Positions 18,897-27,484 of a DNA stretch of 64,000 bases are shown in pieces. The stretch is from Oleispira antarctica RB-8 (GTDB taxonomy: Bacteria; Pseudomonadota; Gammaproteobacteria; Pseudomonadales; Oceanobacteraceae), in the NCBI GenBank assembly GCA_000967895.1, contig FO203512.1:3347531-3411530 (forward strand), read 5' to 3'. A model generated the notes under the pieces. The model saw nothing but the letters and a program-made list of their open reading frames with translations, had not been told where the DNA came from and searched no databases. Position numbers and translations under genes: made by a program. Within the stretch, counting starts at the first letter, position 1. Each line of letters starts with the position of its first letter.

Positions 18897-20765
18897 ATGA
18901 CCTTAGTGACACATTCTTTTTTTTACGCACTTGCCCTAATAAGTGTCCAAGCATTATTTTTAACGATAAAATTCGCGCTAATGTTTGACGATAAGAAGGT
19001 ATTTTCTTCTTTAAACTATAGAGATGCATTGGGCAGCTATTTCTCTATAGAATTATTGCAGTTTTTTATTGTTACAGTCGTTATACATACTTCATTTCTA
19101 TTGCTTGCATTGAATCTTCATCAGTATGTAAAACACTCATCTAAATTAAGACCTGCGCTGTCTAGATTACTCTTTATTAGTTTATTTTTTTTCATAGTCA
19201 TCTTTAGTAATTCGATTTTATTCCCACACTCCAGCTTTTCCTTAGACAGTAAAATACCCACCAGCATAGTTTTTTTATTATTTTTTATTATATTTATTTC
19301 TATTTTAGATTTTAAAAAAATAAACACTGCATCCATCAATAAAAACCGGTTAATATTCAGCTTTATTGTTATTATTGTTTTATTACTCAGTATGAACTTC
19401 TCCCAACTGTCTTTTAATAACAAGACATTCAAAGAAAACAAAAACATTATTGTTTTCAGTATTGATTCTTTAAGACCTGACGCCACCACGACATCAAAAC
19501 ACAGCAAAAGTATCGCGCCTTTTATAAGCAAACAGTTACAAAATAGCCATAATTTCACACAAGCCTATACACCCTTAGCGCGTACTTTTCCTGCATGGAT
19601 GTCAGTATTAACAGGACAGCAACCCATTCATCATAAAGCAGAGTTTAACTTAACAGACCCAGAGCGCTTTAAAGGGGTAAAGACTCTCGCTCACACCTTA
19701 CAAGACAATAACTATTACACAATCTATGCCAGTGATGAAAAACGATTTGCCAATATAACCCCTGAACTAGGCTTTGATCAGGTATTTGGGCCTCCCTATG
19801 GTTTAGCAGATTTTATTCTAGGGACGTTTGCTGATATCCCCTTATTGAATTTAGCGACCTTATTACCTGCTGCTGAATATATTCTGCCTTATTCAACACT
19901 CAATCGCGCTTCGCCTATAACCTACAATCCTGAAAATTTTAGCGACTATTTAATTAATAAAATAAGTCTTCAAAAAGAAAACGCTGGTAATAAACCTTTC
20001 TTTTTAGCTTTTCACTTTTGCTTGCCGCACCATCCCTTTAGCTGGCGCACCTCCACTGACACTGAGACAAGCGAAGAAGCTTATGCGAATACCGTAGCAA
20101 TGGCCGATAAACAAGTAGCTGCTGTATACAAAGCCTTGAAAAGCATGGGAATCATTAATAATTTATCGACTCAAATTATAATGTCTGATCATGGCGAAAC
20201 ACTACCGTCTGATATAAAAGATTTCACCTGGCCAAATGGTAAAAAAGAAACGCTAACGGGCTTTGGTCATGGCACTAGCTCAAAACAAATTAGTCAGCAT
20301 CATGTTGTGCTAGGTATTCAACATCCAACACTGCCAGCACAAAATGATTCTCAATTAGCATCGCTTATTGATATCGCACCGACTTTACTCAGACTACTTT
20401 CAATACCCCCTTCGAATCACTCTAGTTTTGATGGCATGGATTTATTATCAGACCATAAGCCTACTCGCCATTGGCTCAGCTTTGAAACTGGCTATAATGT
20501 CAGCGCAACAAGAAACTCTCGAATAAATGAAGCTGATATTTTTAAACAAGCGGCTCATGCCTATAGAATTACTCCGCAAGGTAAAGTCGTGATAAAGCCT
20601 AAAATTTATTCTGAACTGTTAAGTCAAAAGCAATATTCATGGTGGAATGGGCAGAATCTCATCACACTGCAAAATAAGGCTTTAATAAATTACAATTGGA
20701 AAGATTCAACCGCTAAACCCTACCAAGAAAAATTAGAGCTCAGTAACGGGCTCAACAACCCATAA
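18897..20765 (+). CDS. Membrane sulfatase-fold hydrolase/transferase
   Basis: 622 residues. Four or five N-terminal membrane helices (to about 180) are followed by an alkaline-phosphatase/sulfatase domain beginning NIIVFSIDSLRPDATTT (metal Asp). The nucleophile region is ARTFPAWMSVLTGQQP, with Thr where true sulfatases have Cys or Ser, as in EptA/LtaS-type phospho-transferases. Further metal residues: IIMSDHGETLP and GFGHGTS. This suggests a periplasmic phospho-group transferase rather than an arylsulfatase; the substrate is unknown. Position between the ligase and pilA suggests pilin or surface-glycan decoration. Confidence 0.7.
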   Translation: MTLVTHSFFYALALISVQALFLTIKFALMFDDKKVFSSLNYRDALGSYFSIELLQFFIVTVVIHTSFLLLALNLHQYVKHSSKLRPALSRLLFISLFFFIVIFSNSILFPHSSFSLDSKIPTSIVFLLFFIIFISILDFKKINTASINKNRLIFSFIVIIVLLLSMNFSQLSFNNKTFKENKNIIVFSIDSLRPDATTTSKHSKSIAPFISKQLQNSHNFTQAYTPLARTFPAWMSVLTGQQPIHHKAEFNLTDPERFKGVKTLAHTLQDNNYYTIYASDEKRFANITPELGFDQVFGPPYGLADFILGTFADIPLLNLATLLPAAEYILPYSTLNRASPITYNPENFSDYLINKISLQKENAGNKPFFLAFHFCLPHHPFSWRTSTDTETSEEAYANTVAMADKQVAAVYKALKSMGIINNLSTQIIMSDHGETLPSDIKDFTWPNGKKETLTGFGHGTSSKQISQHHVVLGIQHPTLPAQNDSQLASLIDIAPTLLRLLSIPPSNHSSFDGMDLLSDHKPTRHWLSFETGYNVSATRNSRINEADIFKQAAHAYRITPQGKVVIKPKIYSELLSQKQYSWWNGQNLITLQNKALINYNWKDSTAKPYQEKLELSNGLNNP

Positions 20766-20777
20766 AATTGCCAACAT

Positions 20778-20794
20778 CTGACAATTTTTGTCAG
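20778..20794. promoter_or_regulatory. Inverted repeat, possible PilR upstream site
   Basis: CTGACAA / TTT / TTGTCAG, a perfect 7-bp inverted repeat about 120 bp upstream of the pilA -24 element. TGTC-type half-sites are what PilR recognises in Pseudomonas, and the distance suits an enhancer. It also follows the preceding stop codon and could simply be a terminator stem, but there is no T-tract. Confidence 0.4.
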
Positions 20795-20913
20795 CTAGTT
20801 CACACTATTTTCGTCTACTGAGTAGAAAACCCTTCACGCGCATAGACGAAAAAAACCTACCCATGTATGCTCTGGACTGCCCTTGAAGGATTTTGAGCCA
20901 AAACCTAATTACT

Positions 20914-20929
20914 TGGCATACTACCTGCA
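20914..20929 (+). promoter_or_regulatory. Sigma-54 promoter of pilA
   Basis: TTGGCAT-N5-CTGCA: the -24 GG (20915-20916) and -12 GC (20927-20928) are separated by exactly 10 bases, as sigma-54 requires. Transcription would start near 20940, leaving a leader of about 60 bases. pilA is RpoN/PilSR-controlled in relatives. Confidence 0.75.
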
Positions 20930-20951
20930 AGATATGAGATACAAACAATAA

Positions 20952-20972
20952 GAGCGATCCTTTAGAACGCTC
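20952..20972 (+). other. Hairpin in the pilA leader
   Basis: GAGCG (20952-20956) and CGCTC (20968-20972) pair across an 11-base loop, within the predicted leader and before the GGAG ribosome-binding site (20992-20995). It could stabilise the abundant pilin mRNA. Short stem, so only suggestive. Confidence 0.35.
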
Positions 20973-21001
20973 ATTCCTAAAAAGAACTTTTGGAGCAGTC
21001 C

Positions 21002-21490
21002 ATGCAAAAACAACAAAGCGGTTTTACCCTAATTGAATTGATGATCGTTGTTGCGATTATCGGTATTCTAGCTTCTGTATCAATCCCTATGTACCGTGAT
21101 TATATTGTGCGTACTAAAGTTGCAACGGCAATGGCTACTGTAAGTAACATTAAAACAGCCATTGCACTAACAAATAACGAAGGAATTGCTGTACCCGCCA
21201 TTGCGGCAGGAGCTGCAAAAGCAGAATGGCAAAAAATCGGCATGCGTAATGAACCTAAGTTTTCCAGCGAAGTTAAATCTGCTGCTATTGCAGCAGGTGG
21301 TGAAATTACTATCGCACTAGGTGATGATGTATTTGCTGGTATAACAGGAAACTCCATTACATTAACGCCTGATTTTGCTGGCTCTGTAACGACTTGGACC
21401 AGTAAATTCGTTCCAGCTGCAACATTAGATGCAGATACTGTTACTCTTGTTAAGCAATATCTAACGCGTAATGCAAATGGCGGAAGCTAA
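21002..21490 (+). CDS. pilA: Type IV major pilin (type IVa)
   Basis: Structural subunit of type IV pili. Start chosen at the ATG at 21002, six bases after GGAG; an upstream TTG at 20990 would span the ribosome-binding site. 162 residues. The seven-residue leader MQKQQSG is cut before Phe in [19 protein letters not shown], with Glu5 of the mature pilin present. The globular part is Ala/Thr-rich. The usual C-terminal disulfide pair is absent: I see no Cys in the protein, which is unusual for a type IVa pilin. Own sigma-54 promoter and strong terminator; pilB follows. Confidence 0.93.
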   Translation: MQKQQSGFTLIELMIVVAIIGILASVSIPMYRDYIVRTKVATAMATVSNIKTAIALTNNEGIAVPAIAAGAAKAEWQKIGMRNEPKFSSEVKSAAIAAGGEITIALGDDVFAGITGNSITLTPDFAGSVTTWTSKFVPAATLDADTVTLVKQYLTRNANGGS

Positions 21491-21511
21491 TCACTGATTA
21501 GCTACTCCTTT

Positions 21512-21534
21512 AAAGGCCCTTCGGGGCCTTTTTT
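21512..21534 (+). terminator. Rho-independent terminator of pilA
   Basis: AAAGGCCC, loop TTCG, GGGCCTTT, then a T run. Perfect 8-bp stem with a stable tetraloop 21 bp after the pilA stop. Confidence 0.9.
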
Positions 21535-21679
21535 GTGCCTCATATATAATTTTACCTACCAGCGTCACACTTCTTGCAGATCCTTTCACCATTGCTCACT
21601 TTCCACAGCCCCAGCCTTTCCTATTCATGAATATATGCAGTACACTTGAGAAAGCGTAATAACAAAAAGCAGTCACTGT

Positions 21680-23365
21680 ATGAATCTCAATGGTTTAGCC
21701 CGATCTTTAGCACAAGCAGGCCTAATTGAAGCTGAAAAAGCTCAACAAGCAATGGAAATTGCCAAAAATGAAAAATCATCGTTTATAACCATTGCAGTCG
21801 CAAAAGGCTTCATCGACCCTTTGCAGGTGGCTCTGTTTGCTTCTACTGAATTTGGCCTGCCATTACTGGATCTTGCTGCCTTTGATACTGAATTATTAGT
21901 TAAAGATATCGTCAGTAATGATTTGATTGAGAAACATCGTGTTTTACCACTATTCAAACGTGGCAACCGTCTATTTTTAGCTCAAAGCGATCCTTCAAAT
22001 ATCACCGCGATTGATGAAATAAAGTTCAATACAGGTATGAATATTGAACCTATTTTGGTTGAAGAGAATAAACTTGCCGCTATAGTAGAAAAATTTGTTT
22101 CCGCTGAAGATAATGCTTTCGACGACTTCGACGATGAAGACCTCGATATCGACATCGAAAACCCAGAAGATGCTCATAAAAATGAAGAGCCTGGCACTGG
22201 TGATGATGCCCCCATCGTTCGCTTTGTTAATAAAATGTTATTAGACGCCATCAAAGGCGGATCATCTGACATTCACTTTGAGCCTTATGAAAAACGCTAT
22301 CGTGTGCGTTACCGTACTGATGGTATATTGCATGAAGTCTCCAGCCCTCCGGTTAATCTTTCAGGCAAGATTGCAGCACGCTTAAAAGTTATGTCTCAAA
22401 TGGATATATCTGAGCGCCGCATGCCGCAAGATGGCCGTATCAAGATGAAAATATCGAAGAACAAAGCCATCGATTTTCGTGTAAACAGTTTACCCACACT
22501 CTGGGGTGAAAAACTTGTATTGCGTATTCTAGATCCTTCTAGCGCCAAAATGGGAATTGATGCCCTAGGGTATGAGGAAAAGCAAAAAGCATTATATATG
22601 GAAGCCTTAGCTCAACCTCAAGGTATGATTCTGGTAACAGGCCCTACGGGCTCTGGTAAAACGGTATCGTTGTACACAGGTTTGAACATTCTTAATACCG
22701 AAGAAACAAACATTTCTACAGCAGAAGACCCTGTTGAAATTAACCTTGAAGGTATCAACCAAGTAAACGTCAATCACAAAGTAGGTTTGGATTTTGGTGA
22801 GGCACTGCGATCTTTCTTGCGCCAAGACCCTGATATCATCATGGTGGGTGAAATTCGAGATTTAGATACCGCCTCGATTGCTATTAAAGCGGCACAAACA
22901 GGTCACTTGGTTTTATCAACGTTACACACCAACAGTGCTCCAGAAACACTCACCCGCTTAGCCAACATGGGGGTGCCATCGTTTAATATTGCAACCTCTG
23001 TAAGCCTTATTATCGCCCAGCGTTTGGGCCGACGTTTATGCAGCGCTTGTAAGCAGCCTGCCGATATTCCAAAGCAAGTTTTACTGGATAACGGCATGCC
23101 TGAAGAACTGATTACAAATGGTATATTTTTCCAAGCAAAAGGCTGTGATGCATGCAATAAAGGCTACAAAGGTCGAGTAGGTATTTACGAGGTAGTAAAA
23201 ATCACTCCAGCACTCTCTAGAATTATTATGGACGATGGTAATTCTCTAGAAATTGCAGCGATTGCAAAAAAAGAGGGGTTCAACAACTTGCGAACCTCTG
23301 CATTAGAAAAAGTCGCCCAAGGGATTACGAGCCTTGAAGAAGCCAACCGAGTCACAGCAGATTGA
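21680..23365 (+). CDS. pilB: Type IV pilus extension ATPase
   Basis: Cytoplasmic hexameric motor driving pilin assembly. 561 residues. N-terminal MshEN/GspE_N domain, then the ATPase with Walker A GPTGSGKTVSLYTG (about 321-334), Asp box GEIRDLDTASIAIKAAQTGH, His box LSTLHTNSAPETLTRL, and a zinc site C-x2-C (CSAC, near 453) with C-x2-C (CDAC, near 488). An acidic insert DDFDDEDLDIDIENPED links the domains. First gene of pilBCD, separate from pilA. Confidence 0.96.
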   Translation: MNLNGLARSLAQAGLIEAEKAQQAMEIAKNEKSSFITIAVAKGFIDPLQVALFASTEFGLPLLDLAAFDTELLVKDIVSNDLIEKHRVLPLFKRGNRLFLAQSDPSNITAIDEIKFNTGMNIEPILVEENKLAAIVEKFVSAEDNAFDDFDDEDLDIDIENPEDAHKNEEPGTGDDAPIVRFVNKMLLDAIKGGSSDIHFEPYEKRYRVRYRTDGILHEVSSPPVNLSGKIAARLKVMSQMDISERRMPQDGRIKMKISKNKAIDFRVNSLPTLWGEKLVLRILDPSSAKMGIDALGYEEKQKALYMEALAQPQGMILVTGPTGSGKTVSLYTGLNILNTEETNISTAEDPVEINLEGINQVNVNHKVGLDFGEALRSFLRQDPDIIMVGEIRDLDTASIAIKAAQTGHLVLSTLHTNSAPETLTRLANMGVPSFNIATSVSLIIAQRLGRRLCSACKQPADIPKQVLLDNGMPEELITNGIFFQAKGCDACNKGYKGRVGIYEVVKITPALSRIIMDDGNSLEIAAIAKKEGFNNLRTSALEKVAQGITSLEEANRVTAD

Positions 23366-23407
23366 TACGTCTAGCGACTTTTATAGATTTAAAAGCGGAA
23401 TTTAAAA

Positions 23408-24637
23408 ATGGCCAAAGATAAAAAACAAAAAACACAAGAATTTGAGTGGGAAGGACTTAACCGCAAAGGGCAGAAAATAAAGGGAGCAATCTCTGGGGCC
23501 AATTTAGCGACTGTTAAAGCTCAATTGCGCAAGCAGGGTATTCAGCCTGGCAAAGTAAAGAAAAAAGCAACGCCTTTATTCAGCTTTGGCAATGGTGCTA
23601 GAAAAATAACACCGACAGACGTTAGTTTTTTTACTCGCCAAATGGCGACTATGATGAAGGCTGGCGTCCCCTTAGTTCAATCTTTTGATATCGTCGGAGA
23701 TGGTGTCGACAACCCTGCTATGAAGACACTCATTGGACAAGTTAGAGATGATGTTTCTGCGGGTAATGACTTTGCTTCGGCACTAAAAAAACACCCTAAA
23801 CACTTTGACGAATTATTTTGTAATTTGATTGAATCAGGTGAACAATCAGGTGCTTTAGAGCAAATGCTTGATAAAGTTGCCATTTATCAAGAAAAAACAG
23901 AAGCGTTAAAAAAGAAGATTAAAAAAGCAATGATGTATCCGGCAGTGACTCTGACGATTGCCGCCATTGTAACTGTTATTCTATTAGTAAAAGTTGTTCC
24001 TACTTTCGAATCCATGTTTAAAAGCTTTGGCTCTGAGTTGCCCGCCCCTACAAAAATGGTGGTCGCAATTTCCGAATGGACCCAAGCCTATTGGTGGGTG
24101 ATGCTAGCTATTATTGTCGGTTTTGTCGTTGGCTTAAAACAAGCGTTAGCACGATCTCCGGCTTTTAAAGATAAATTTGAAGCAGGTTTACTTAAAGCTC
24201 CTATTTTTGGTGATTTAATCATGAAAGCTGCCGTCGCTCGCTTTGCAAGAGTACTGGCCACAACATTTGCAGCGGGTGTACCACTTGTCGAAGCACTTGA
24301 GTCTGTCGCAGGGGCTGTCGGTAATTCTGTTTATCGAAAAGCAGTACTCAATGTTCGCGACGAAGTATCTCAAGGTCAACAAATGCATTTTGCTATGAGA
24401 GCCACAGGGGTTTTTCCTAATATGGTGGTGCAAATGACCAGTATTGGTGAAGAATCTGGTGCTTTAGACAGCATGCTTGGTAAAGCAGCAGACTATTTTG
24501 AAGATGAAGTTGATAATGCGGTTGATGGCTTAACCGCTATGATGGAACCCCTAGTCATGTCTTTTTTAGGAGTTGTTATTGGTGGTCTTATTGTCGCCAT
24601 GTACTTACCAATCTTTGAAATGGGAAATGCAATGTAA
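23408..24637 (+). CDS. pilC: Type IV pilus inner-membrane platform protein
   Basis: Polytopic platform protein linking the PilB motor to pilin polymerisation. 409 residues with two T2SS-F domains and three membrane helices. Typical sequences: FFTRQMATMMKAGVPLVQSFDIV, NLIESGEQSGALEQMLDKVA, MMYPAVTL, and in the second half RFARVLATTFAAGVPLVEALE and TSIGEESGALDSMLGKAADYFE. Its stop overlaps the pilD start (TAATG). Confidence 0.96.
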   Translation: MAKDKKQKTQEFEWEGLNRKGQKIKGAISGANLATVKAQLRKQGIQPGKVKKKATPLFSFGNGARKITPTDVSFFTRQMATMMKAGVPLVQSFDIVGDGVDNPAMKTLIGQVRDDVSAGNDFASALKKHPKHFDELFCNLIESGEQSGALEQMLDKVAIYQEKTEALKKKIKKAMMYPAVTLTIAAIVTVILLVKVVPTFESMFKSFGSELPAPTKMVVAISEWTQAYWWVMLAIIVGFVVGLKQALARSPAFKDKFEAGLLKAPIFGDLIMKAAVARFARVLATTFAAGVPLVEALESVAGAVGNSVYRKAVLNVRDEVSQGQQMHFAMRATGVFPNMVVQMTSIGEESGALDSMLGKAADYFEDEVDNAVDGLTAMMEPLVMSFLGVVIGGLIVAMYLPIFEMGNAM

Positions 24638-25557
24638 TGGCTATTGAATTCCTATCTCTATCGGAAATTGCGCATTCTCTGCAATACCAGCCTTATGCCC
24701 TGCCCGTTGTTATTCTTATTTTATCGTTATTAATCGGTAGCTTTCTTAACGTGGTTATTTTGCGCTATCCAATTATGCTGTTTCGCAGTTGGCTAATTGA
24801 TAGCAAAGGTCTAGCCGATAGCCTTCCGGAGCATTCTGCGCTAAAAGATCTTGAGTCGCCTTATACACTTTCTAAGCCTGCTTCTCATTGCCCGCGCTGT
24901 CATAGCCCAGTAAAAGCTTGGCAGAATATTCCTATTATTAGCTTTGTGTTATTAAAAGGTAAATGTTCTGGCTGTGCTGAAAAAGGCCAAGAAACTAAAA
25001 TTTCTATTCGTTATCCGTTAGTAGAATTAGCGACGGGTTTATTAAGTTTGGCATTATTAATAAAATTCCCTTTTTCTATTCAGTTAGCCGCCATGCTGGT
25101 ATTCACTTGGTCTTTAGTGGCGATGAGCATGATTGATATCGATCATCAAATTCTGCCCGATACCATGACGCTGTCGCTGATGTGGTTAGGTTTATTGCTG
25201 AATATTGATCATACCTTTGTCGACTTACAAAGTGCGGTTATTGGCGCAATGGCGGGGTATTTATCGCTATGGTCGGTTTATTGGTTGTTTAAACTCGCCA
25301 CCGGTAAAGACGGTATGGGCTTTGGTGATTTCAAGCTATTAGCTGCGTTAGGCGCTTGGTTTGGCTGGCAGTTTTTGCCGATGATTATTTTATTATCGTC
25401 AATCGTCGGGGCCGTTGTGGGGATTGCGGGCATTATGATTTTGGGTCGCGATAAAAACATTCCTATTCCTTTTGGCCCTTATTTGGCTGCTGCAGGTTGG
25501 ATTGCGGCAATGTGGGGTAATGAAATTATGGAATGGTATCTGCCTGGGGTTCGGTAG
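24637..25557 (+). CDS. pilD: Prepilin peptidase / N-methyltransferase
   Basis: Membrane aspartyl protease that removes the pilin leader and methylates the new N-terminus. 306 residues. The zinc tetrad CPRCHSPVKAW...KGKCSGC is in the cytoplasmic loop near residues 87-112; the catalytic Asp residues are in MSMIDIDHQILPD and GMGFGDFKLLAALGAW. Start shares one base with the pilC stop. Also serves type II secretion in relatives. Confidence 0.96.
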   Translation: MAIEFLSLSEIAHSLQYQPYALPVVILILSLLIGSFLNVVILRYPIMLFRSWLIDSKGLADSLPEHSALKDLESPYTLSKPASHCPRCHSPVKAWQNIPIISFVLLKGKCSGCAEKGQETKISIRYPLVELATGLLSLALLIKFPFSIQLAAMLVFTWSLVAMSMIDIDHQILPDTMTLSLMWLGLLLNIDHTFVDLQSAVIGAMAGYLSLWSVYWLFKLATGKDGMGFGDFKLLAALGAWFGWQFLPMIILLSSIVGAVVGIAGIMILGRDKNIPIPFGPYLAAAGWIAAMWGNEIMEWYLPGVR

Positions 25558-25591
25558 CTTTAAACTCAAGCTCTATAATCATAAAGACGTT

Positions 25592-26191
25592 ATGAAAAAA
25601 TTAATTATTGGTTTAACAGGTGGCATTGGCAGTGGTAAAACCGCTGTCAGCAATCGCTTTAAAGCATTAGGGATTCACGTTGTCGATGCGGATATTGCAG
25701 CACGTACAATCGTAGAACCTAACCAACCTGCTTGGCATGACATTAAAGACTTTTTTGGGCCTGAGGTTTTATTAGCCGATCATACTTTAAACCGAGCGTG
25801 GTTGCGCCAACAGGTATTCACTGATGAAGCAAAGCGTAAGCAGTTAGAAGTATTTACGCACCCAAGAATACGCGACGAAATTATTCGAGATTTAATCAGT
25901 TCAACCTCTGCCTATACGATACTCGCATCGCCTTTACTAATAGAGAGCGGACAAGTGGCGTTAGTTGACAACGTGATTGTGGTGGATGTGCCAGAAGCCA
26001 CTCAGATTGAACGCACCTGCTCGCGGGATGATAACGATGTAGAGCAAGTAAAACGCATTATTGCTGCACAGATTTCCAGAGAGAAGCGTTTAACCCATGC
26101 AGACTGGGTGATTGATAATAGCTTACCTCTAGAAACTTTGGATACTCGGGTAGAAGCCTTACATCAAGCGCTATTAACAAACGGCCAATAG
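25592..26191 (+). CDS. coaE: Dephospho-CoA kinase
   Basis: Last step of CoA synthesis. 199 residues from the ATG at 25592 (MKKLIIGLTGGIGSGKTAVS), which fits the family; longer in-frame readings would run back into pilD. P-loop GGIGSGKT, VDADIAARTIVEP, HPRIRDEI and ASPLLIESG are the CoaE motifs. Last gene of the pil-coaE row, convergent with yacG as in Pseudomonas. Confidence 0.95.
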   Translation: MKKLIIGLTGGIGSGKTAVSNRFKALGIHVVDADIAARTIVEPNQPAWHDIKDFFGPEVLLADHTLNRAWLRQQVFTDEAKRKQLEVFTHPRIRDEIIRDLISSTSAYTILASPLLIESGQVALVDNVIVVDVPEATQIERTCSRDDNDVEQVKRIIAAQISREKRLTHADWVIDNSLPLETLDTRVEALHQALLTNGQ

Positions 26192-26193
26192 CC

Positions 26194-26237
26194 AGCAAAA
26201 ACTCTACGCTACCGCTAATGTAGCTCAGAGTTTTGCT
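26194..26237. terminator. Hairpin between convergent coaE and yacG
   Basis: AGCAAAAACTCT (26194-26205) pairs with AGAGTTTTGCT (26227-26237) with one extra A; the second arm lies inside the end of yacG. Placement between convergent genes suits a bidirectional terminator. No long T-tract beyond the stem. Confidence 0.4.
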
Positions 26238-26418
26238 GTTCCATTTCCCATTGCTGAGACATCATTTCTTCTTCAACGGTTTTTCCCGGTATTGCATGGC
26301 TGCCATCTGCCCAAGCACCTAGGTCAATCAACTTGCAGCGCTCACTGCAAAAGGGGCGATCTTTCGCTTTCTCTGACCAGATAACGTTTTTGCTACAGGT
26401 AGGGCATTTAACTTTCAT
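26215..26418 (-). CDS. yacG: DNA gyrase inhibitor / zinc-binding protein YacG
   Basis: 67 residues. Zinc site [10 protein letters not shown] and [18 protein letters not shown] (C-x2-C and C-x3-C), the YacG signature. The E. coli protein inhibits gyrase. It overlaps the end of the Nudix gene by 11 bp; the mutT-yacG pairing is the usual one. Confidence 0.93.
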   Translation of the reverse strand: MKVKCPTCSKNVIWSEKAKDRPFCSERCKLIDLGAWADGSHAIPGKTVEEEMMSQQWEMEQQNSELH

Positions 26419-27472
26419 TATTTTTCCTCGTTATATTTTTTTCGTCAGCCATAAAGCAGCGAATACCCGCAATCCCCTGACCGCCAAATTGAATGCAAGT
26501 TTGAGATTCTGACATTGTCACTCCACCCAATGCGTAGCAAGGGATTCGCGCTTGATCGGTAATTACTTTAAACCCTGACCAAGTCAATGCATTCGCTTGT
26601 GGATGAGTGGTAGTTTCATGTACCGGTGAGACTAATACATAGTCTGCAATGTTTTGCGCAACTTCAAGTTCGGTTAAATTATGGCAAGCCATACTTAACC
26701 ATTGATTAGCAGGAATTGGACGCTCATTAGCTGTATCCAAGCCTGAATTAAGCGAATTTTTATTAGAAAGATGCAAGCCATCGGCAAAAGCTACTTGATA
26801 CCACTCAAGCGGGCAATTCCAAATCAGCTTACTACCTGCTTCATGGCATATGCCATAAAGCTTCATGGCGAGCTGAGTATATTGCAGCTGACCTAAGCTG
26901 GGAGCCCGTAGCTGAATCCAGATATTGCTATGGTTTTTTAATGTATTCGCTACCTGACTTAAAATGATATCTGGGTTATTGCTGTCTTGGCTGATGGCTA
27001 TTTTGGGGGGTAATAGCAGCGCATCAATAATTGCTTTATTAGCCGCAGGGAATTCATAGTTGGCCAGTTCAGAATGCTCAACCCAAACTAATGGCTGGCC
27101 CTCTTTGCCGACAAGCTTAGAATCTTTAAAATCAAATAACTCAATATCATCCGTTTTTAAAAACTCAGTCGCGTTATACACAGCCCATACATCCAGCAAA
27201 ACCGACTTGTCTGGGTAATGGAATGGAATAGAGATTAGCGGCTGCATATCATCAGCCGACGATTGCAAGCCAAGCTCTTCCTCCAACTCTCTCTGCAATG
27301 CTACCTGAATACTTTCTCCCAATTCAACTTTACCACCGGGAAATTCCCACAAACCACCTTGGTGCTGGTGATCTGCACGTTTGGCTATGAGTATTTTGCT
27401 TTTACCCGCAGAAACATTTTCAGGCGCGCTATCAAAAATAACTCCGACAGCGACATGAACGAATTTTTTCAT
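26408..27472 (-). CDS. mutT: Nudix hydrolase (MutT-type) fused to thiamine-phosphate-synthase-like domain
   Basis: 354 residues. N-terminal Nudix domain with the full box starting [14 protein letters not shown] and ending [10 protein letters not shown] (about 47-71), preceded by [19 protein letters not shown], as in MutT enzymes that hydrolyse 8-oxo-dGTP. The C-terminal half (about 165-345) is ThiE/TenI-like: [40 protein letters not shown] and ALGGVTMSE. This fusion is common in gammaproteobacteria; whether the second domain is active is not shown. Between argJ and yacG. Confidence 0.92.
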   Translation of the reverse strand: MKKFVHVAVGVIFDSAPENVSAGKSKILIAKRADHQHQGGLWEFPGGKVELGESIQVALQRELEEELGLQSSADDMQPLISIPFHYPDKSVLLDVWAVYNATEFLKTDDIELFDFKDSKLVGKEGQPLVWVEHSELANYEFPAANKAIIDALLLPPKIAISQDSNNPDIILSQVANTLKNHSNIWIQLRAPSLGQLQYTQLAMKLYGICHEAGSKLIWNCPLEWYQVAFADGLHLSNKNSLNSGLDTANERPIPANQWLSMACHNLTELEVAQNIADYVLVSPVHETTTHPQANALTWSGFKVITDQARIPCYALGGVTMSESQTCIQFGGQGIAGIRCFMADEKNITRKNNES

Positions 27473-27484
27473 AATAGCGGTAAC

